Position numbers and translations under genes: made by a program
Assembly (NCBI GenBank): GCA_003164305.1
Contig: PLSZ01000110.1
Location: 33,062-51,479, forward strand
Length of the DNA stretch: 18,418 nucleotides
Direction of reading: 5' to 3'
Origin: Acetobacteraceae bacterium
Lineage (GTDB): Bacteria; Pseudomonadota; Alphaproteobacteria; Acetobacterales; Acetobacteraceae
Notes under the pieces: generated by a model
What the model was told of the DNA's origin: nothing
Seen by the model: the letters and a program-made list of their open reading frames with translations, nothing else
Database searches by the model: none
Shown: positions 6,881 through 15,108 of the stretch, piece after piece
Numbering within the stretch: the first letter of the stretch is position 1
Layout of the letters: the number at the start of each line of letters is the position of its first letter

Positions 6881-7660
6881 ATGACCACCAACTGGGCGAA
6901 GCTCGCCGCCGACCTGGAGCGCCTGCTGAAACTCCGCAATTCGCCCTTCGGCATGAAGCTGTTCGAGCGAGTCGAGGACATGGAGGCAATCCCGCGCATC
7001 CGCCGCCCCAAAGCGGTGCATGCGTTCGACCAGGTTGTGGCGCAGGCCGCCCGCCTCGGCTGGACGGTCGGTGTGACCGCGGACAATCTCGTGGGCGCCC
7101 AATGCCGGGCGGTGATCGGCCTCGGCAACGCCAAGGACGACAAATGGAAATCCGGTCAGCACATGGTCGGCGTCTGGTACAGCACGCCGGAGGATGCCGG
7201 AGCGCACCAGGCGGCGATGAACTGCGTCGATGACGGCACCTACCAGGCGATGGTCGTCTCGCCATTGTCCAGCGGCAGGCTCGATCCGCCGGACATCGCG
7301 CTGTTCTACGCCACGCCCGGCGCGATGATGTATTTTATTAACGGGCTGCAATGGTCCGGTTACAAGAAGTTCGACTGGAGCGTGGTCGGTGAGTCGGCCT
7401 GCGCGGATTCCTGGGGCCGCGCGTTGAAAACCAGGCAACCCAGCCTGTCGATCCCGTGCTTCGCGGAGCGCCGTTACGGCGGCGTGCTGGATGACGAGAT
7501 GTTGATGGCGTTGCCACCGGACCAGCTCGTCCAGGCGATCACGGGCATGGAGGCGCTGGCCAAAAACGGCTTCCGCTATCCTTTCCCGCAATACGGGATC
7601 CAGCAGGATGTTCGCGCCGGCATGGGCGTGAGCTACCCGGACAAAAAGCCGCCAGCATAA
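6881..7660 (+). CDS. DUF169-family protein
   Basis: A 259-residue soluble protein matching the uncharacterised DUF169 (COG2043-type) family. It begins TTNWAKLAADLERLLKLRNS, followed by FGMKLFERVEDMEAIPRIRR; CRAVIGLGNAKDD; and the mid-region SPLSSGRLDPPDIALFYATP, which leads into a hydrophobic MMYFINGLQWSGY. The C-terminal half has ESACADSWGRAL and SIPCFAERRYGG with conserved-looking cysteines. Family function is unknown. I chose ATG 6881 because GGAGGA lies about 9 bases upstream; the frame is open back to 6776, but those residues are low-complexity. It starts 232 bp after tRNA-Pro and appears monocistronic, since 302 bp follow without a gene. Confidence 0.85.
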   Translation: MTTNWAKLAADLERLLKLRNSPFGMKLFERVEDMEAIPRIRRPKAVHAFDQVVAQAARLGWTVGVTADNLVGAQCRAVIGLGNAKDDKWKSGQHMVGVWYSTPEDAGAHQAAMNCVDDGTYQAMVVSPLSSGRLDPPDIALFYATPGAMMYFINGLQWSGYKKFDWSVVGESACADSWGRALKTRQPSLSIPCFAERRYGGVLDDEMLMALPPDQLVQAITGMEALAKNGFRYPFPQYGIQQDVRAGMGVSYPDKKPPA

Positions 7661-7962
7661 CACCGTCCGGGCCATTGTTCCGAGGGATCATCGGGACTGT
7701 CCCGCTCTCGAACAGTACTCAAACCGGCGATGACCGCGGGGTCAGGCGGATCAGTTCGCGAAGGCGCTGGCGCACTGTGTGTCGCAAGGCACTTCCCGCG
7801 GGCGCATTGGAGGTCCGCCGCCCCCGCGGGTGCTTCCGCGATGCTCTCCTCGCGCCCCAAAGGGCCACACCTCGCGCTCCAAAGCGATTGATCACTGGAA
7901 CCGGAACTCCCCGCGCCGGATCGCGTTGACGTCCCGAATCCAACAGCTTGAGGACGCGGGTC
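7661..7962. other. Intergenic stretch with no supported gene
   Basis: 302 bp between the DUF169 gene and the small KGG-type gene. Open frames on both strands here give Arg/Ser/Pro-rich translations with no domain and no ribosome binding site. I see no clear promoter, terminator hairpin or repeat. Confidence 0.6.
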
Positions 7963-8268
7963 ATGCCACGCGGCGACAAGTCGAAATACACCGACAAACA
8001 GGAGCGCCAGGCCGACCACATCGCTGAGAGCTACGAAAAGCGCGGCCTCCCCGACGCCGAAGCGGAGCGCCGGGCCTGGGCCACCGTCAACAAGGATGAT
8101 GGCGGCGGCAAGAAATCCGGCTCCGGGCGCGGCGCCTACACCGGGCACCCCGCCGCCCACAGAGGCGGGAAAATTGGCGGCGAGGCCTCGGCCGCGCGAC
8201 CCGCGGCGGAACGCAAGGCATCGGCCAGGAAAGCGGCGGCCACTCGCGAGAGCCACGCGCGATCCTGA
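7963..8268 (+). CDS. Small basic KGG-type protein ('plasmid stabilization' family name)
   Basis: A 101-residue, highly charged, cytoplasmic protein. It opens MPRGDKSKYTDKQERQADHI, followed by EKRGLPDAEAERRAWATVNK, then a Gly/Lys/Ser-rich section (GGGKKSGSGRG), HRGGKIGGEASAA and a basic Ala/Lys/Arg tail. Short proteins of this pattern are widespread in proteobacterial chromosomes and are commonly labelled 'plasmid stabilization protein'. The label is historical and implies no plasmid here. The Gly-rich and tail sections look disordered and could bind nucleic acid (inference). GAGGA lies about 8 bases before ATG 7963; an in-frame ATG-less extension to 7948 is not needed. Confidence 0.8.
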   Translation: MPRGDKSKYTDKQERQADHIAESYEKRGLPDAEAERRAWATVNKDDGGGKKSGSGRGAYTGHPAAHRGGKIGGEASAARPAAERKASARKAAATRESHARS

Positions 8269-8341
8269 TCGGCCCGCCGGCAGCCAAGACAACGATCACG
8301 ATACGACCAGGCCAAACCGCGAGTGAACGAGGGAGGTTACA

Positions 8342-8641
8342 ATGGCTACAGTGTTTCGCCCGCTTCTGTGCGGCTCAATTCTGGCCGGACTCTGTCTGTC
8401 CGCCCTCCACCCGGACGCCACGATGGCGCAGACCATTACCGTGGCAGCGGAACGGTCGCCTGGAGACAGCCCGGTATTGATCGATGAGCCGTCGAAAGCA
8501 CCTGGCAACATTCCGGAAATCATCCGTCCAACCGACACCTTCGGCGATATGCTGGGATCGAAGGCTGTCACCGACCCTGGGTCAGTGCTGACACCGCCCA
8601 GTGTCGATCAACACATTTTTGCGTCCGGGCGGCGTCCTTGA
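8342..8641 (+). CDS. Small exported protein of unknown function
   Basis: A 99-residue protein with a clear Sec-type signal peptide: short N-region, hydrophobic core FRPLLCGSILAGLCLSAL, and a likely cut after A-T-M-A (near residue 29), leaving a mature part that starts QTITVAAERSPGDSP. The mature section, about 70 residues, is Pro/Asp/Ser-rich without a recognisable domain and contains IPEIIRPTDTFGDMLGSKA. A strong GGGAGG Shine-Dalgarno lies about 5 bases before ATG 8342. It lies 73 bp after the KGG-type gene and 309 bp before the giant repeat protein, on the same strand. No function is assigned. Confidence 0.72.
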   Translation: MATVFRPLLCGSILAGLCLSALHPDATMAQTITVAAERSPGDSPVLIDEPSKAPGNIPEIIRPTDTFGDMLGSKAVTDPGSVLTPPSVDQHIFASGRRP

Positions 8642-8950
8642 TCGCCACCCCCCGGCTTTGAAGGCGGAACGCGGCAGGCAGCCCGCCTCACCTCACGCCA
8701 AACCGCCGCACGCATCCGGCCAAACCCCGTCCGCCAAACAGGCGTCGCGGGGTGTTGCCGTTTGTCGCATGACTCGAACATGATATCATAAACACGAATT
8801 TGATCTCTCTGGATGAATCTCAGGTGTCTTTTTAATCGATGCCCCGGAAAGGTTTTGGTAATCTGTTTTGCGTTATGGTAATTCCATGGCGCGGCTACGG
8901 GCCGAGAAGCTCAAAAATGAGCGCCGCTGGTTCCAGGGGGAACATAAAAC
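8642..8950 (+). promoter_or_regulatory. AT-richer leader/promoter region of the giant repeat gene
   Basis: 309 bp without a gene. Bases about 8765-8880 are clearly more AT-rich than anything nearby, as expected for a promoter. They contain a perfect 10-bp palindrome, ATGATATCAT (8780-8789), and runs such as CTTTTTAATC. I could not fit a convincing -35/-10 pair with a normal spacer. A GGGGGA Shine-Dalgarno (about 8935-8940) precedes the ATG at 8951. A short stem GCTCA-AAAA-TGAGC lies near 8909. Confidence 0.4.
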
Positions 8951-11900
8951 ATGACCGACGCCACGATCACAATGAATGCCGCGACCGGTATTCCATCCGC
9001 GGTTTACCAGGCGAGCAGCGCGGCCCAGATCGCACCGGCGGAGACATCGGCGTTTGAGACGACGTTCTTCGGCGCCACCATCTCGGGCATGATCACCGAC
9101 ACCGCGCACGTCTGGACCGCCAACGCCAGCGGCCTGTTCTCCACCACCGCCGACCTCGCGACCGAGTGGCAGAACGCCTACAGCGCCATGATGGCGAACG
9201 ACGCCAGCACGCTGACCTTCATCCAGCGCCTGGAAGGCAACGCCGAGGCGGTGTTCGAGAATGCCGGCATCGCCAAACTCGACACCGCGACGCAGGCGCG
9301 CGACCGGATGGACGTGCAACGGGAATTCGACGCCATTGGCGTGGCGATGAACGAACTCGGGCTGGACCCGAAGGCCGCGCTGACCACGCAAAACTATCTG
9401 GCGATCGAGAACACGATCATCTCCGATCCCAGCCTTGAGGAACTGGCCTTCCAGGGGCATGGGCTCAACGATCCATCCGTGCCGAAATACGATGGCTACA
9501 CCAACGACTTCCAGAACAACGTCGATAACACGACGCTGTACATTGGCGGCGGGCTGAACAACAATCAGAACGCGGTCGCCGATTTCTTCGACGACGACAT
9601 CCTCACCCACATCGCCTTCCCCACCGTCGCGCAAAACGGCCAACTGCAACAGTTGAACCAGAATGGCGCCGCGGAAAACACGCTGTCCCAGGCGGTCGGC
9701 GCCATCGACCAGTTCGGCGCCGGGATGGTTTTGACCGCGGCCGATTTCTCGGCCACGCCCGGCACCGCCTCCAGCACGCCGGAGACACCCCCCGATCCGG
9801 CGCCTACGCCACTACCCGCCGGACAGATGCTGACGTTGTTCGGCGCCACCATCAGCACGACACAAATCGTCAACGGTCATACCTGGGTCGCCGGACCCAG
9901 TGGCCTGTTCGAAACGAGCGCCAATCTGGCCGCCGAGTGGCAGTCGGATTACCAGATGATCCTCAACGGCCAGAGCAGTTCGATGACCGCGATCCAGCGC
10001 CTCGAAGGCAACGCCGAGGCGGTGTTCCTGAACACCGGCCTCGCCACTCTGGGACAAACCGACTACACCCAGCTCAGCTATGACATGATGGACGCGCAAC
10101 GCCAGATCGACGCGCTCGCCGGCATCATGACCGCTCTGGGACTGGGTTCGGCGCCGCTGACCGACGCCAATTACCTCGCCATTCAGCACGCGCTGCAAAA
10201 CAATCCCGCCTATGCCGCGCTGGAGCAACTGGCGATCGAGGGGCACGGCCTGAACGGGTTTTCAAGCGAGGAATACGCGGGATATACCAACGACTTTCAG
10301 ACCAAGGTCGATAACAAGACGCTCTATGTCGGTCCGGGACTGGACAGCGGCGAACGCGCGGTCACCAACTACTTCGACGACGCCATCCTGACGCATTTCC
10401 CTTTCCCCACGGTGGCCCAGAACGGCGAACTGATCCAACTCAATCAGAACGGCAAGACCGAGGACACGCTGCAGGCGCAGGTGGCCGGTTTGAACCAATC
10501 GCTGTTCTCGGTCGTCACCGCCGCCGATTTCTCGGTTCCCGGCGGCACGGTTGGAGGCGCGGCGGCCGAGTCCGCGTCACCGCCAACGACCACCACGACA
10601 TTTTTCGGCGCCACCATTCCCGCGACGATGGCCGTCAACGGCCACGTCTGGACCGTCGGCCCGGACGGCAAATTCCACACCACGACCGATCTCGCGACCG
10701 AGTGGGAAACCTACTATCAGATGATGCTGAATGGTCAGGCCGCCAGCATGACCCCGGTCGAGCGCGAGGAAGGCAACGCCGAGGCCGCCTTCGAAAACAC
10801 CGGCCTCGACAACCCCAGCTTCAGCGCGGCGCAGGAACAAAAATTCCGGGAGGACGCGCAACGCGAGTTCGACGCCGTCGCGGCCACGATGACGACTCTC
10901 GGTCTCGGCGCCAATCCGTTGTCGGAACAGGATTACCTCAATATCGAGCAGTCGTTGCAGGCCAACGCCGCGCTTGAAGAACTGGCGATGCAGGGCCACG
11001 GCCTGAATGATCCGCCGAGCTCAAAATACAACGGCTATACCAACGACTTTCAGAACAACATCGACGGATCGACGTTCTTCGTCGGCGGCGGGTTGGATAA
11101 CGGCGAAAACGCGCTCGCGGATTTCTTCGACGACATCATCATGACGCATCTGCCGTTCCCGACCGTTTCCGTGAACGGCACGCTGGAGCAACTGAACCAG
11201 AACGCCAACGACGAGGATGTGCTCGCCGTATCGGTCGCCGAGGCGAACGATTCGATGTTCCTGCGCGTTTATGTCGCGGGCGACTTCAGCAAGAACGCCA
11301 GCACTGTGGGACCGGTCGATTATGTCATGCCGGCGGACGCGATGTATTCCCCGCCGCCGCCGCCCACGCCAGGCGCGGGACAGATGCTGTCGCTGACAGG
11401 GGCTGTGATCTCGACGACGATCGTCGCCAACGGTCATACCTGGACGGCCGACGCGCAGGATCGTTACGAAACCTCGACCGATCTAACTCTGGAATGGTAT
11501 AACGACTATCAGATGGCGCTGGCCGGCGACACGCTGACCCTGAGCCAACAATGGGAAGCGCAGGCCGAATCTGTGTTCCTGAACACCGCTCTGGATCAGC
11601 AGAGCGAGGGTCAGCAGGAAATCGACCGTGCCGACGTGCAACGCGAAATCGACGCCGTCGTCTCCACCATGGACACGCTTGGACTGGGCTCGGCGCCGCT
11701 GACCGACGCCAATTACCTGGCGATCGGCCAGGCGCTGGCGGCGAACGCGGCGCTGGAGGAACTCGCGATCCAGGGCCACGGGCTGAACAATCCCTATGTC
11801 GCCGGCGTCACGGAGTACAACGGTTACACCAACGACTTTCAGAACAACATCGACGGCAAGACGCTTTATGTCGGCGGCGGACTGAACACCGGGGAACGCG

Positions 11901-13660
11901 CGGTCGCCGATTTCTTCGACGACAACATCCTGTCGCATCTGCCGTTTCCGGTCGTTGCGCAAAACGGCGAACTGGAACAACTCAACCAGAACGGCAACGC
12001 CGAGAACACGCTCAACGGGGCGGTCGCGGCATTGAACGCCACGTTGTTCGGGCCGCTTTACACCGCGGCCGACTTCATGACGCCAGGCAAACAAGGGGCG
12101 CCCGCCGTAACCGCCGGGCCGGCGACGATCACGACGTTATATGGCGACACCATCGCCGGCACGATGACGATCAACGGCGACGTTTGGACGGCGGACGTCA
12201 ACGGCACGTTCCAGACCAGCACCAACCTCGAAATGCAATGGCGGACCTATTACCAGATCATGCTGGCGGGCAACGGCGCCTCGCTGACCCCGACAGAGCG
12301 CCTTGAAGCGAACGCCGAGGCGATGTTCGAGAATACCAACATCGACACGCAATGGATGGGCGCGGCGAAGGAGGAAGCGGACCGCGAAGACGTGCAGCGG
12401 GAGATCGACGCGATCGCCGCCGCGATGCAGACCGATCAGACGCTGTATGGCATCGACCCCAACGCGCCGCTGACCGAGGCGAGCTACTTGCAACTGGCAC
12501 AGACGATACAGGACAATCCGGTGCTGCAGGAACTGGCGCTGCAAGGCCACGGCCTGGCCAATCCGCCCTCGGTCCGTTACCGCGGCGCTTACGGCGACTT
12601 CATGAGCACCGCCGACTGGTCCACGTATTTCGTCGGCGGCGGACCGGATAACGGCCTGCTGGCGCTCCCGTACGCGTTCAACGACATCATCACAAATCTC
12701 GCGTTTCCCACGGTGTTCGTGAACGGCCAATGGCAGCAACTGAACATGAACGGCTCAGTCGCTGAGACGGTGATCCAGGCGGCGACAGCGCTGAACGACG
12801 CGATGGATGTCGAGGTCTTCGTCCCCGGCGACTTCAGTACCAGCGCCGCGACGATCGGGCCGGTCGTCCTGGTGTCGCCCACCGCGGCCGCCGCCGCCGC
12901 GCCGATCAGTTCGATCGTCGCGCCGGCGGGTCATGAGGTAACCCTCAGCGGGCAGGTCATCAGCACGACGCTGATCGAAAATGGCCACACCTGGACCGCC
13001 GACGCCAACGGATTGTTTCACACCAGCAACCTCGCCGCCGAATGGATCGGCTACGAAACCCAGATGCTGGCGCGCAACGCCAACAGCCTGACCCCGTTCC
13101 AACGCGCCGAGGGCAACGCCGAGGCGGTGTTCGAAGCCACCGGCCTGACCAAACTCAGTGCCGCCGCGCAGCAGCAATACCGGGAAGATGTGCAGCGCGA
13201 ACTCGACGCCATGGCCACCGCCGCGACGATCACCGCCGCCGCCCTGAATATCCCGACCACAGCGGTGTTGTTGCCCGGCTCCTACGTGCCGCTGGAGCGC
13301 ACACTGCACGACAACGCGGCGCTGGAGGAACTCGCCGTGCAGGGCTTCGGTTTGAACAATCCGCCGCCCGCGCAAGGCAGCAACACGGCATCGACTCGTT
13401 ACGGCGGCTATGTGAACGGGTTCAGGAACCTGTCTTCAGTGAAGTATGTCGGCACCGGCATCAACAGCGGCAAGAACGCGCTGTCGGTGTTCATGGGCGA
13501 GAACATTATGTCGTTCACGCCGTTCGCGGTGATCTGGCTTAACGGGAAACTGACGCAGTTGAGCCAGAACGGACAGACGGGAGACACGCTGGCCAACGCG
13601 ATCCAGGCAACGGACGACACGCTGTTCAACAAGGTCTACGCCAAGACGGACTTCCACTGA
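8951..13660 (+). CDS. Giant six-repeat protein of unknown function
   Basis: A 1569-residue protein. After a 36-residue N-terminal segment (MTDATITMNAATGIPS...) come six tandem repeats: residues 37-292, 293-548, 549-811, 812-1060, 1061-1328 and 1329-1569. Each unit has, in order: a short opening strand motif (FGATIS / YGDTIA), NGHTWTAD, a DLATEW-type helix, EGNAEAVFENTGL, DVQREIDA, EELAIQGHGLN, YTNDFQNN, TLYVGGGL, ADFFDDNILTHLPFPTV, NGELEQLNQNG and TAADFS. Linkers are rich in Pro, Thr, Ser and Ala. I see no cysteine and few lysines, with an Asn/Asp/Gly-rich acidic composition, which is common in exported surface proteins. There is no N-terminal Sec signal, no membrane segment and no RTX nonapeptide array, so any export route is unproven. 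GGGGGA precedes ATG 8951. I do not recognise a named domain. A structural, adhesive or extracellular role is inference only. Confidence 0.93.
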   Translation: MTDATITMNAATGIPSAVYQASSAAQIAPAETSAFETTFFGATISGMITDTAHVWTANASGLFSTTADLATEWQNAYSAMMANDASTLTFIQRLEGNAEAVFENAGIAKLDTATQARDRMDVQREFDAIGVAMNELGLDPKAALTTQNYLAIENTIISDPSLEELAFQGHGLNDPSVPKYDGYTNDFQNNVDNTTLYIGGGLNNNQNAVADFFDDDILTHIAFPTVAQNGQLQQLNQNGAAENTLSQAVGAIDQFGAGMVLTAADFSATPGTASSTPETPPDPAPTPLPAGQMLTLFGATISTTQIVNGHTWVAGPSGLFETSANLAAEWQSDYQMILNGQSSSMTAIQRLEGNAEAVFLNTGLATLGQTDYTQLSYDMMDAQRQIDALAGIMTALGLGSAPLTDANYLAIQHALQNNPAYAALEQLAIEGHGLNGFSSEEYAGYTNDFQTKVDNKTLYVGPGLDSGERAVTNYFDDAILTHFPFPTVAQNGELIQLNQNGKTEDTLQAQVAGLNQSLFSVVTAADFSVPGGTVGGAAAESASPPTTTTTFFGATIPATMAVNGHVWTVGPDGKFHTTTDLATEWETYYQMMLNGQAASMTPVEREEGNAEAAFENTGLDNPSFSAAQEQKFREDAQREFDAVAATMTTLGLGANPLSEQDYLNIEQSLQANAALEELAMQGHGLNDPPSSKYNGYTNDFQNNIDGSTFFVGGGLDNGENALADFFDDIIMTHLPFPTVSVNGTLEQLNQNANDEDVLAVSVAEANDSMFLRVYVAGDFSKNASTVGPVDYVMPADAMYSPPPPPTPGAGQMLSLTGAVISTTIVANGHTWTADAQDRYETSTDLTLEWYNDYQMALAGDTLTLSQQWEAQAESVFLNTALDQQSEGQQEIDRADVQREIDAVVSTMDTLGLGSAPLTDANYLAIGQALAANAALEELAIQGHGLNNPYVAGVTEYNGYTNDFQNNIDGKTLYVGGGLNTGERAVADFFDDNILSHLPFPVVAQNGELEQLNQNGNAENTLNGAVAALNATLFGPLYTAADFMTPGKQGAPAVTAGPATITTLYGDTIAGTMTINGDVWTADVNGTFQTSTNLEMQWRTYYQIMLAGNGASLTPTERLEANAEAMFENTNIDTQWMGAAKEEADREDVQREIDAIAAAMQTDQTLYGIDPNAPLTEASYLQLAQTIQDNPVLQELALQGHGLANPPSVRYRGAYGDFMSTADWSTYFVGGGPDNGLLALPYAFNDIITNLAFPTVFVNGQWQQLNMNGSVAETVIQAATALNDAMDVEVFVPGDFSTSAATIGPVVLVSPTAAAAAAPISSIVAPAGHEVTLSGQVISTTLIENGHTWTADANGLFHTSNLAAEWIGYETQMLARNANSLTPFQRAEGNAEAVFEATGLTKLSAAAQQQYREDVQRELDAMATAATITAAALNIPTTAVLLPGSYVPLERTLHDNAALEELAVQGFGLNNPPPAQGSNTASTRYGGYVNGFRNLSSVKYVGTGINSGKNALSVFMGENIMSFTPFAVIWLNGKLTQLSQNGQTGDTLANAIQATDDTLFNKVYAKTDFH
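9059..13657 (+). repeat. Six coding tandem repeats of ~250 codons, arranged (A-B)x3
   Basis: Unit boundaries: 9059-9826, 9827-10594, 10595-11383, 11384-12130, 12131-12934 and 12935-13657. Units 1, 3 and 5 open with TTFFGATI, TTFFGATI and TTLYGDTI. Units 2, 4 and 6 open with GQMLTL, GQMLSL and GHEVTL followed by ISTT and an NGHTW motif. Units 2 and 4 share a 29-nt identical stretch (10148-10176 and 11690-11718). Unit 6 has Phe in place of the otherwise invariant His of the GHGLN motif. Unit 5 lacks the YTNDFQNN motif in recognisable form. Confidence 0.88.
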
Positions 13661-13664
13661 GGTA

Positions 13665-13707
13665 ACGCTTTATCGTCATCCTCCGCATACGCTTTATCGT
13701 CATCCTC
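13665..13707 (+). repeat. Two 19-bp direct repeats, period 24
   Basis: ACGCTTTATCGTCATCCTC occurs at 13665-13683 and again at 13689-13707, right after the stop of the giant gene. A shorter copy of its core, CGCTTTATC, recurs at 13830-13838. The second copy runs into the left arm of the large inverted repeat. Confidence 0.85.
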
Positions 13708-13802
13708 GGGCTCGACCCGAGGATCGCTCGAACCACGCACGGTGGCCGATTTTCGACGCCGAGGCGTGTTCACAGATCCTCGGGTCGAGCCCGAGGATGA
13801 CG
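13698..13802. repeat. REP-like intergenic palindrome; possible bidirectional terminator
   Basis: A perfect 28-bp inverted repeat: left arm 13698-13725 (begins CGTCATCCTCGGGCTCGACC), right arm 13775-13802 (begins GATCCTCGGGTCGAGCCC), separated by 49 bp. Each arm is itself a hairpin with stem CCTCGGG/CCCGAGG and loop CTCGA. Similar 'CATCCTCGGGCTTGACCCGAGGAT' type elements are dispersed between genes in many alphaproteobacteria. It sits between two convergent genes, so a role in termination or mRNA 3' stability is plausible. Confidence 0.85.
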
Positions 13803-13868
13803 CGCCGGGGGCAGCTTCCGTATCCGATGCGCTTTATCCCGACGCATATGGGTGAAACCCCGGCGCTA

Positions 13869-15071
13869 TCACCCCTCCAGCAAAGCTGCCGCGGCATCGA
13901 CAAACACCTGGCACCCCAGCACCAGGTCCGCGTCGCTCGTATCTTCGGCGTAATGGTGACTGATCCCGCCGATGCTCGGCACGAACAGCATCCCCGCCGG
14001 CATGATCGTCGACAGGATCTGCGCGTCATGCCCAGCGCCGCTCGGCATAAGCTGAAACTTCCCCGGCGCGTGTTTCGCGGCCGAAGCCTCGAACGCACCC
14101 TGGAACCGCGCGTCCATCGCCGCCGGAGATGTCGTGCCCGTGGTGATCAGGCTCACCTTGCACGGCCCCAGCCTGGCCTCCTCAACCAGCAGCGTCAGTT
14201 CCCGGCCCAATCGCGCGAGAATCTCCGGATCGGTATCGCGGAACTGAAATACCATCTCCGCCTTCCCCGGCACGATACTCGGCGACCCAGGCTCAACCGT
14301 GATCTGCCCAGTGGTCCACACCGTCCGCTCGTTGACCAGTGCCGGAAACCGGTCGTTGATCGCCACCGCCAGCCGAGCCAGCGCCACACCCGCGTCCTTG
14401 CGCCGTGCCATCCTTGTCGTGCCCGCATGGTTTTGCACGCCCTCGAACGCGATCCGGAACCGGTGGCTGCCGACGATCGCCGTCACGATGCCGATCCGGT
14501 CGCCGGTCAGTTCCAGTTCGGCGCCCTGCTCGATATGCGCTTCGAGATAGCCCAGATACCGCGCCGGATTGGCCTGGATGCGCTTGCGTCCGCCCCACCC
14601 CGCCTGCTCCAGCGCGGCGCGCAGCGGAACGTTGTCGCCGCGCCGTTTCATGGTGTCGATCTCCGCCTCGGGCAGCAGCCCACAGAACGACCGGCTGCCG
14701 GGGAACCCTCCGAACCAGCCTTCCTCATCGAACCAGGCCGCGACATCGATGCCACCACCCAGAGCGCGCGCCGCTTCCAACCCGAAGATCACGCCCATCG
14801 CCCCGTCCAGCCAGCCGGCGTGCGGCTGGGTCTCGATATGGCTGCCCATCAGCAGTTTCTTGCCGCCGTCCGACCGATCCCACCCGTAAACATTGGCGAT
14901 GCCGTCAATCTCGGCGGTCAACCCGGCTTCGGCCAGCTTTTTCACCAACCACTGGCGGGATCGAATGTCCTCGGGCGACAATGCCGGCCGGTGCACACCC
15001 GTTTTGTATTCGCCGATTCGCCGCAACTCGTAGAGGTCGCCCAGAAGTCGGTCGGCATCGATCTGGGGCAT
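13869..15071 (-). CDS. M20-family Zn-dependent amidase (N-carbamoyl-L-amino acid hydrolase/allantoate amidohydrolase type)
   Basis: A 400-residue cytoplasmic dinuclear metallo-amidase of the HyuC/AllC subgroup. Metal and catalytic positions visible: H78 in GSHIETQPHAG, D89 in WLDGAMGV, E116-E117 in AWFDEEGWF, H179 in EAHIEQGAEL, the dimerisation-lid motif NHAGTTRM (214-221), and the C-terminal GISHHYAEDT (369-378). The family hydrolyses N-carbamoyl amino acids, allantoate, ureidoglycine or similar amide-linked nitrogen sources; exact substrate cannot be told from sequence. AGGAGC lies about 11 bases before ATG 15071. It starts 37 bp after the stop of the periplasmic binding protein gene on the same strand, so the two probably form an import-and-hydrolyse unit. 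Confidence 0.9.
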   Translation of the reverse strand: MPQIDADRLLGDLYELRRIGEYKTGVHRPALSPEDIRSRQWLVKKLAEAGLTAEIDGIANVYGWDRSDGGKKLLMGSHIETQPHAGWLDGAMGVIFGLEAARALGGGIDVAAWFDEEGWFGGFPGSRSFCGLLPEAEIDTMKRRGDNVPLRAALEQAGWGGRKRIQANPARYLGYLEAHIEQGAELELTGDRIGIVTAIVGSHRFRIAFEGVQNHAGTTRMARRKDAGVALARLAVAINDRFPALVNERTVWTTGQITVEPGSPSIVPGKAEMVFQFRDTDPEILARLGRELTLLVEEARLGPCKVSLITTGTTSPAAMDARFQGAFEASAAKHAPGKFQLMPSGAGHDAQILSTIMPAGMLFVPSIGGISHHYAEDTSDADLVLGCQVFVDAAAALLEG

Positions 15072-15108
15072 GCGTCAGGGCTCCTGGTGATGGTGCGGCG
15101 CAGCGAAC

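Noticed and set aside
7963..8268. Evidence of a plasmid origin from the 'plasmid stabilization' family name
   Set aside because: The name is historical; such genes are common on chromosomes and no replication or partition gene is present.
8873..9649. Minus-strand frames antisense to the giant repeat gene (also 9812-10246, 10577-10999, 11483-12094, 12137-12739, 12755-13375)
   Set aside because: They recur at the same place in each repeat because they are the reverse complement of a repeated coding unit; translations are Val/Arg/Gly-rich without domains.
9059..13657. RTX/haemolysin-type calcium-binding repeats or a CRISPR-like array
   Set aside because: Units are about 250 codons, not nonapeptides, and lack the GGxGxDxUx pattern. 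There are no short regularly spaced direct repeats in the window.
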